A DNA stretch of 64,000 nt from Aldersonia sp036524855 (lineage in GTDB: Bacteria > Actinomycetota > Actinomycetes > Mycobacteriales > Mycobacteriaceae): positions 79,468 to 143,467 of the forward strand of contig DATDBL010000130.1 in assembly GCA_036524855.1 (NCBI GenBank), given 5' to 3'. The position numbers and the translations under genes are program-made. A model generated the notes under the pieces. It ran no database searches, was not told where the DNA came from, and was given only the letters and a program-made list of their open reading frames with translations. Numbering within the stretch: the stretch's first letter is position 1; each line of letters opens with the position of its first letter. Below are positions 62,031 through 64,000 of this stretch, one piece after another.

Positions 62031-62068
62031 CGAGCAGGCGTCCTAATTCTCGACGGGACGCCTGCTCG
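62031..62068 (+). terminator. Hairpin terminator after rpsI
   Basis: CGAGCAGGCGTCC and GGACGCCTGCTCG form a perfect 13-bp stem with a 12-nt loop, 30 nt after the rpsI stop. GCCTGCTTTCAT follows, giving a short T-containing tail. Confidence 0.8.
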
Positions 62069-62123
62069 CCTGCTTTCATAGTGTTTGCGGAAGATTTGCT
62101 AACGATCCTTTGGAGGTCGACGA

Positions 62124-63455
62124 ATGGGTCGGTTGTTCGGTACGGACGGTGTACGTGGGCTGGCGAACGAGTCGCTGAGTCCCGAGCTGGCGATGCAGCT
62201 CGGCAGCGCGGCCGCGCGCGTTCTGGCTCGCGACGGGGTCGAGCATTCGATCGCCGTCGTCGGACGTGACCCCCGCGCGAGCGGCGAGATGCTCGAGGCG
62301 GCCGTGGTCGCCGGGTTGACCTCCGCGGGCGTCGACGTGATCACCGTCGGCGTGCTGCCGACCCCCGCCGTTGCGCACCTCACCGCCGCGCGCGACGCGT
62401 GTCTGGGCGTGATGATCTCCGCGTCGCACAACCCTATGCCCGACAACGGCATCAAGATCTTCGCGGCGGGTGGGCACAAGCTGCCCGACGAGGTGGAGGA
62501 CCGGATCGAGGCGGCGATCGCGGCACCGGTGCCGACACGGCCCACCGGCGCCGACGTCGGGCGGGTCTCCCACGACGGCACCGCCGCGGACACTTATCTT
62601 GCGCACCTGGCCGAGGCCGTTCCGCAACCCCTCGTTGGGCTGACCGTCGTGGTCGACTGCGCGCACGGCGCGGCGTCGGCGGTCGGGCCGGCCGCCTACC
62701 GCAGCGCCGGCGCCGAGGTGATCGCGATCCACGCCGAGCCGGACGGCCTCAACATCAACGACGGCTGCGGGTCGACGCACCTCGACGACCTACAGAAGGC
62801 GGTCGTGCGCTACGGCGCCGACCTCGGCATAGCGCACGACGGTGACGCCGACCGCTGCCTCGCGGTCGACGCGACCGGCACGGTCGTGGACGGCGACGCG
62901 ATCATGGCGATCCTCGCGCTCGCGATGGCCGAATCGGGCGAACTGGTCGAGAACACGCTGGTTGCGACGGTGATGAGCAATCTGGGCCTGCTCCTGGCGA
63001 TGCGCGACGCGGGTATCGCGGTGCGCACCACCGCGGTGGGCGACCGCTACGTCCTCGACGAACTGCGCACGGGCGGGTTCAGCCTCGGCGGTGAGCAGTC
63101 GGGACACGTCGTGTTCCCGACCATCTCGACCACCGGCGACGGGGTGCTGACCGCGCTGCGGCTGCTCGCACGCATGGCGGAGACGGGTAAGCCGCTGGCC
63201 GAGTTGGCGGCGGTCGTGGAGACCCTGCCGCAGGTGCTGGTGAACGTGCCGGTCGCCGACAAGGCCGCGGTCGCCGCGGCGCCGGCGGTGGCTCAGGCGG
63301 TCGCGGCGGCGGAGGGTGAGCTCGGCGACCGGGGGCGCGTGCTGCTGCGCCCGAGCGGCACCGAACAACTCGTGCGCGTCATGGTCGAGGCCGCCGAGCC
63401 GCAGCGAGCGCGCCGCATCGCCGACGAACTGGCCGCGCTCGTGGCGGGCGTGTAG
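62124..63455 (+). CDS. glmM: Phosphoglucosamine mutase
   Basis: A 443-residue enzyme converting glucosamine-6-phosphate to the 1-phosphate for peptidoglycan precursors. It starts MGRLFGTDGVRGLANESLSP. The phosphoserine loop is MISASHNPMPDNGIK (Ser101), the metal loop is GDADRCLAVD, the substrate loop is GGEQSGHVVF and the phosphate-binding loop RPSGTEQLVRVM. GGAGGT precedes the ATG. It follows rplM-rpsI as in mycobacteria. Confidence 0.97.
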   Translation: MGRLFGTDGVRGLANESLSPELAMQLGSAAARVLARDGVEHSIAVVGRDPRASGEMLEAAVVAGLTSAGVDVITVGVLPTPAVAHLTAARDACLGVMISASHNPMPDNGIKIFAAGGHKLPDEVEDRIEAAIAAPVPTRPTGADVGRVSHDGTAADTYLAHLAEAVPQPLVGLTVVVDCAHGAASAVGPAAYRSAGAEVIAIHAEPDGLNINDGCGSTHLDDLQKAVVRYGADLGIAHDGDADRCLAVDATGTVVDGDAIMAILALAMAESGELVENTLVATVMSNLGLLLAMRDAGIAVRTTAVGDRYVLDELRTGGFSLGGEQSGHVVFPTISTTGDGVLTALRLLARMAETGKPLAELAAVVETLPQVLVNVPVADKAAVAAAPAVAQAVAAAEGELGDRGRVLLRPSGTEQLVRVMVEAAEPQRARRIADELAALVAGV

Positions 63456-63473
63456 GCGAGTAGCGCGGTCGCC

Positions 63474-64000
63474 TCAGCCGCGCACCAGCGTGGATGTCAG
63501 CTCGGCGACGATCTCGAACGAATGCAGCCGGTCGGCGAGGTCGTGGGTGACGGTCGAGACCATGAACTCGTCGGCGGCGGTCAGTTCGAGCAGGTCGTCG
63601 AGGCCGGCGCGGACGGTGTCGGGCGAGCCGACGATGGCCGCCGACTGCGAACCGCCGAGCAGTGCCTCCTGCTCGGGCGAGAGCGGGTTGGCGGCGGCCT
63701 CCTCCGGGGTGGGGTAGGTCGACGGGTTTCCGGCCCGCAGTCGCGCCATCGCGAGCTTCTGTGGCGCCCCGAGGTACTTTGCACGCTCGTCGGTCTCCGC
63801 GGCGAGTACCGCCACTGTGACCATCGCGTACGGGCGGTCGAGCGTCTCGGACGGTTTGAACGTGGCGCGGTAGGCCTGCAGCGCGGGCATGGTCGCGGCG
63901 GGGGAGAAGTGGCGCGCGAACGCGAACGGCAGTCCGAGCAGTCCCGCGACCTGGGCGCTGTAAGTGCTCGACCCGAGCATCCACATGGTGAACCCGGCGC
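63474..64000 (-). CDS. LLM-class flavin-dependent oxidoreductase, C-terminal part
   Basis: The frame runs off the window at its 5' side. Visible sequence has MWMLGSSTYSAQVAGLLGLP, FAFARHFSPAATMPALQAYR and the C-terminal AIVGSPDTVRAGLDDLLELT. These are typical of the MsnO8-like branch of luciferase-like monooxygenases (FMN-dependent). It is convergent with glmM. Confidence 0.85.
   Translation of the reverse strand, partial: AGFTMWMLGSSTYSAQVAGLLGLPFAFARHFSPAATMPALQAYRATFKPSETLDRPYAMVTVAVLAAETDERAKYLGAPQKLAMARLRAGNPSTYPTPEEAAANPLSPEQEALLGGSQSAAIVGSPDTVRAGLDDLLELTAADEFMVSTVTHDLADRLHSFEIVAELTSTLVRG

Overview
This window is high-GC actinobacterial DNA, most likely from the order Mycobacteriales (a Gordonia, Williamsia, Rhodococcus or Nocardia relative; the genus cannot be fixed by eye). 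The evidence is the G+C-rich codon use, the frequent GTG and TTG starts, the F420-type LLM oxidoreductases, and an ESX-4-like type VII secretion locus flanked by rplQ-truA on one side and rplM-rpsI-glmM on the other, as in mycobacteria.

Region 1 (1-2853) is the end of the S10 operon and the start of the spc operon: rpsC (partial), rplP, rpmC, rpsQ, rplN, rplX, rplE and rpsN, closed by a strong hairpin. Region 2 (2854-20514) is an island of about 17.7 kb that splits the spc operon between rpsN and rpsH. It carries a coiled-coil protein with 42-bp repeats, an APC permease and two Wadjet (SMC-type anti-plasmid) systems. The first (minus strand) keeps jetD and the C-terminal two thirds of jetC but has lost jetA, jetB and the jetC Walker A; a fragment of a second permease abuts the break. 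The second (plus strand, 11329-19449) is a complete four-gene set (DUF2397, DUF2398, SMC ATPase, DUF2399/toprim). Between them lie remnants of a DNA methyltransferase, an HsdR C-terminus and vapBC genes. An intact vapBC pair ends the island.

Region 3 (20515-27574) resumes with rpsH, rplF, rplR, rpsE, rpmD, rplO, secY, adk and map, then dtd and an LLM oxidoreductase. Region 4 (27575-32138) holds an MHS transporter and a tightly packed response regulator, histidine kinase and TAXI solute-binding lipoprotein. Region 5 (32139-37215) is infA, rpmJ, rpsM, rpsK, rpsD, rpoA, rplQ and truA. Region 6 (37041-40159) holds an EamA exporter, a divergent CGNR regulator, an MTA phosphorylase and an FMN reductase.

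Region 7 (40166-54385) is the ESX-4-like secretion locus: eccE, eccB, mycP, eccD, eccC, a TIGR03931-like protein and two WXG100 substrates, interrupted by a quinone-oxidoreductase remnant and a RES/Xre toxin-antitoxin pair. Region 8 (54402-60766) has an Lrp/AsnC regulator divergent from a dimethylargininase-like hydrolase plus ornithine aminotransferase, an Acg-type nitroreductase and a PEP synthase. Region 9 (60767-64000) is rplM, rpsI, glmM and a partial LLM oxidoreductase.

The recurring theme is accessory DNA placed between parts of conserved housekeeping blocks. The most notable parts are the double Wadjet island inside the spc operon and the kinase translationally coupled to an orphan TAXI receptor.
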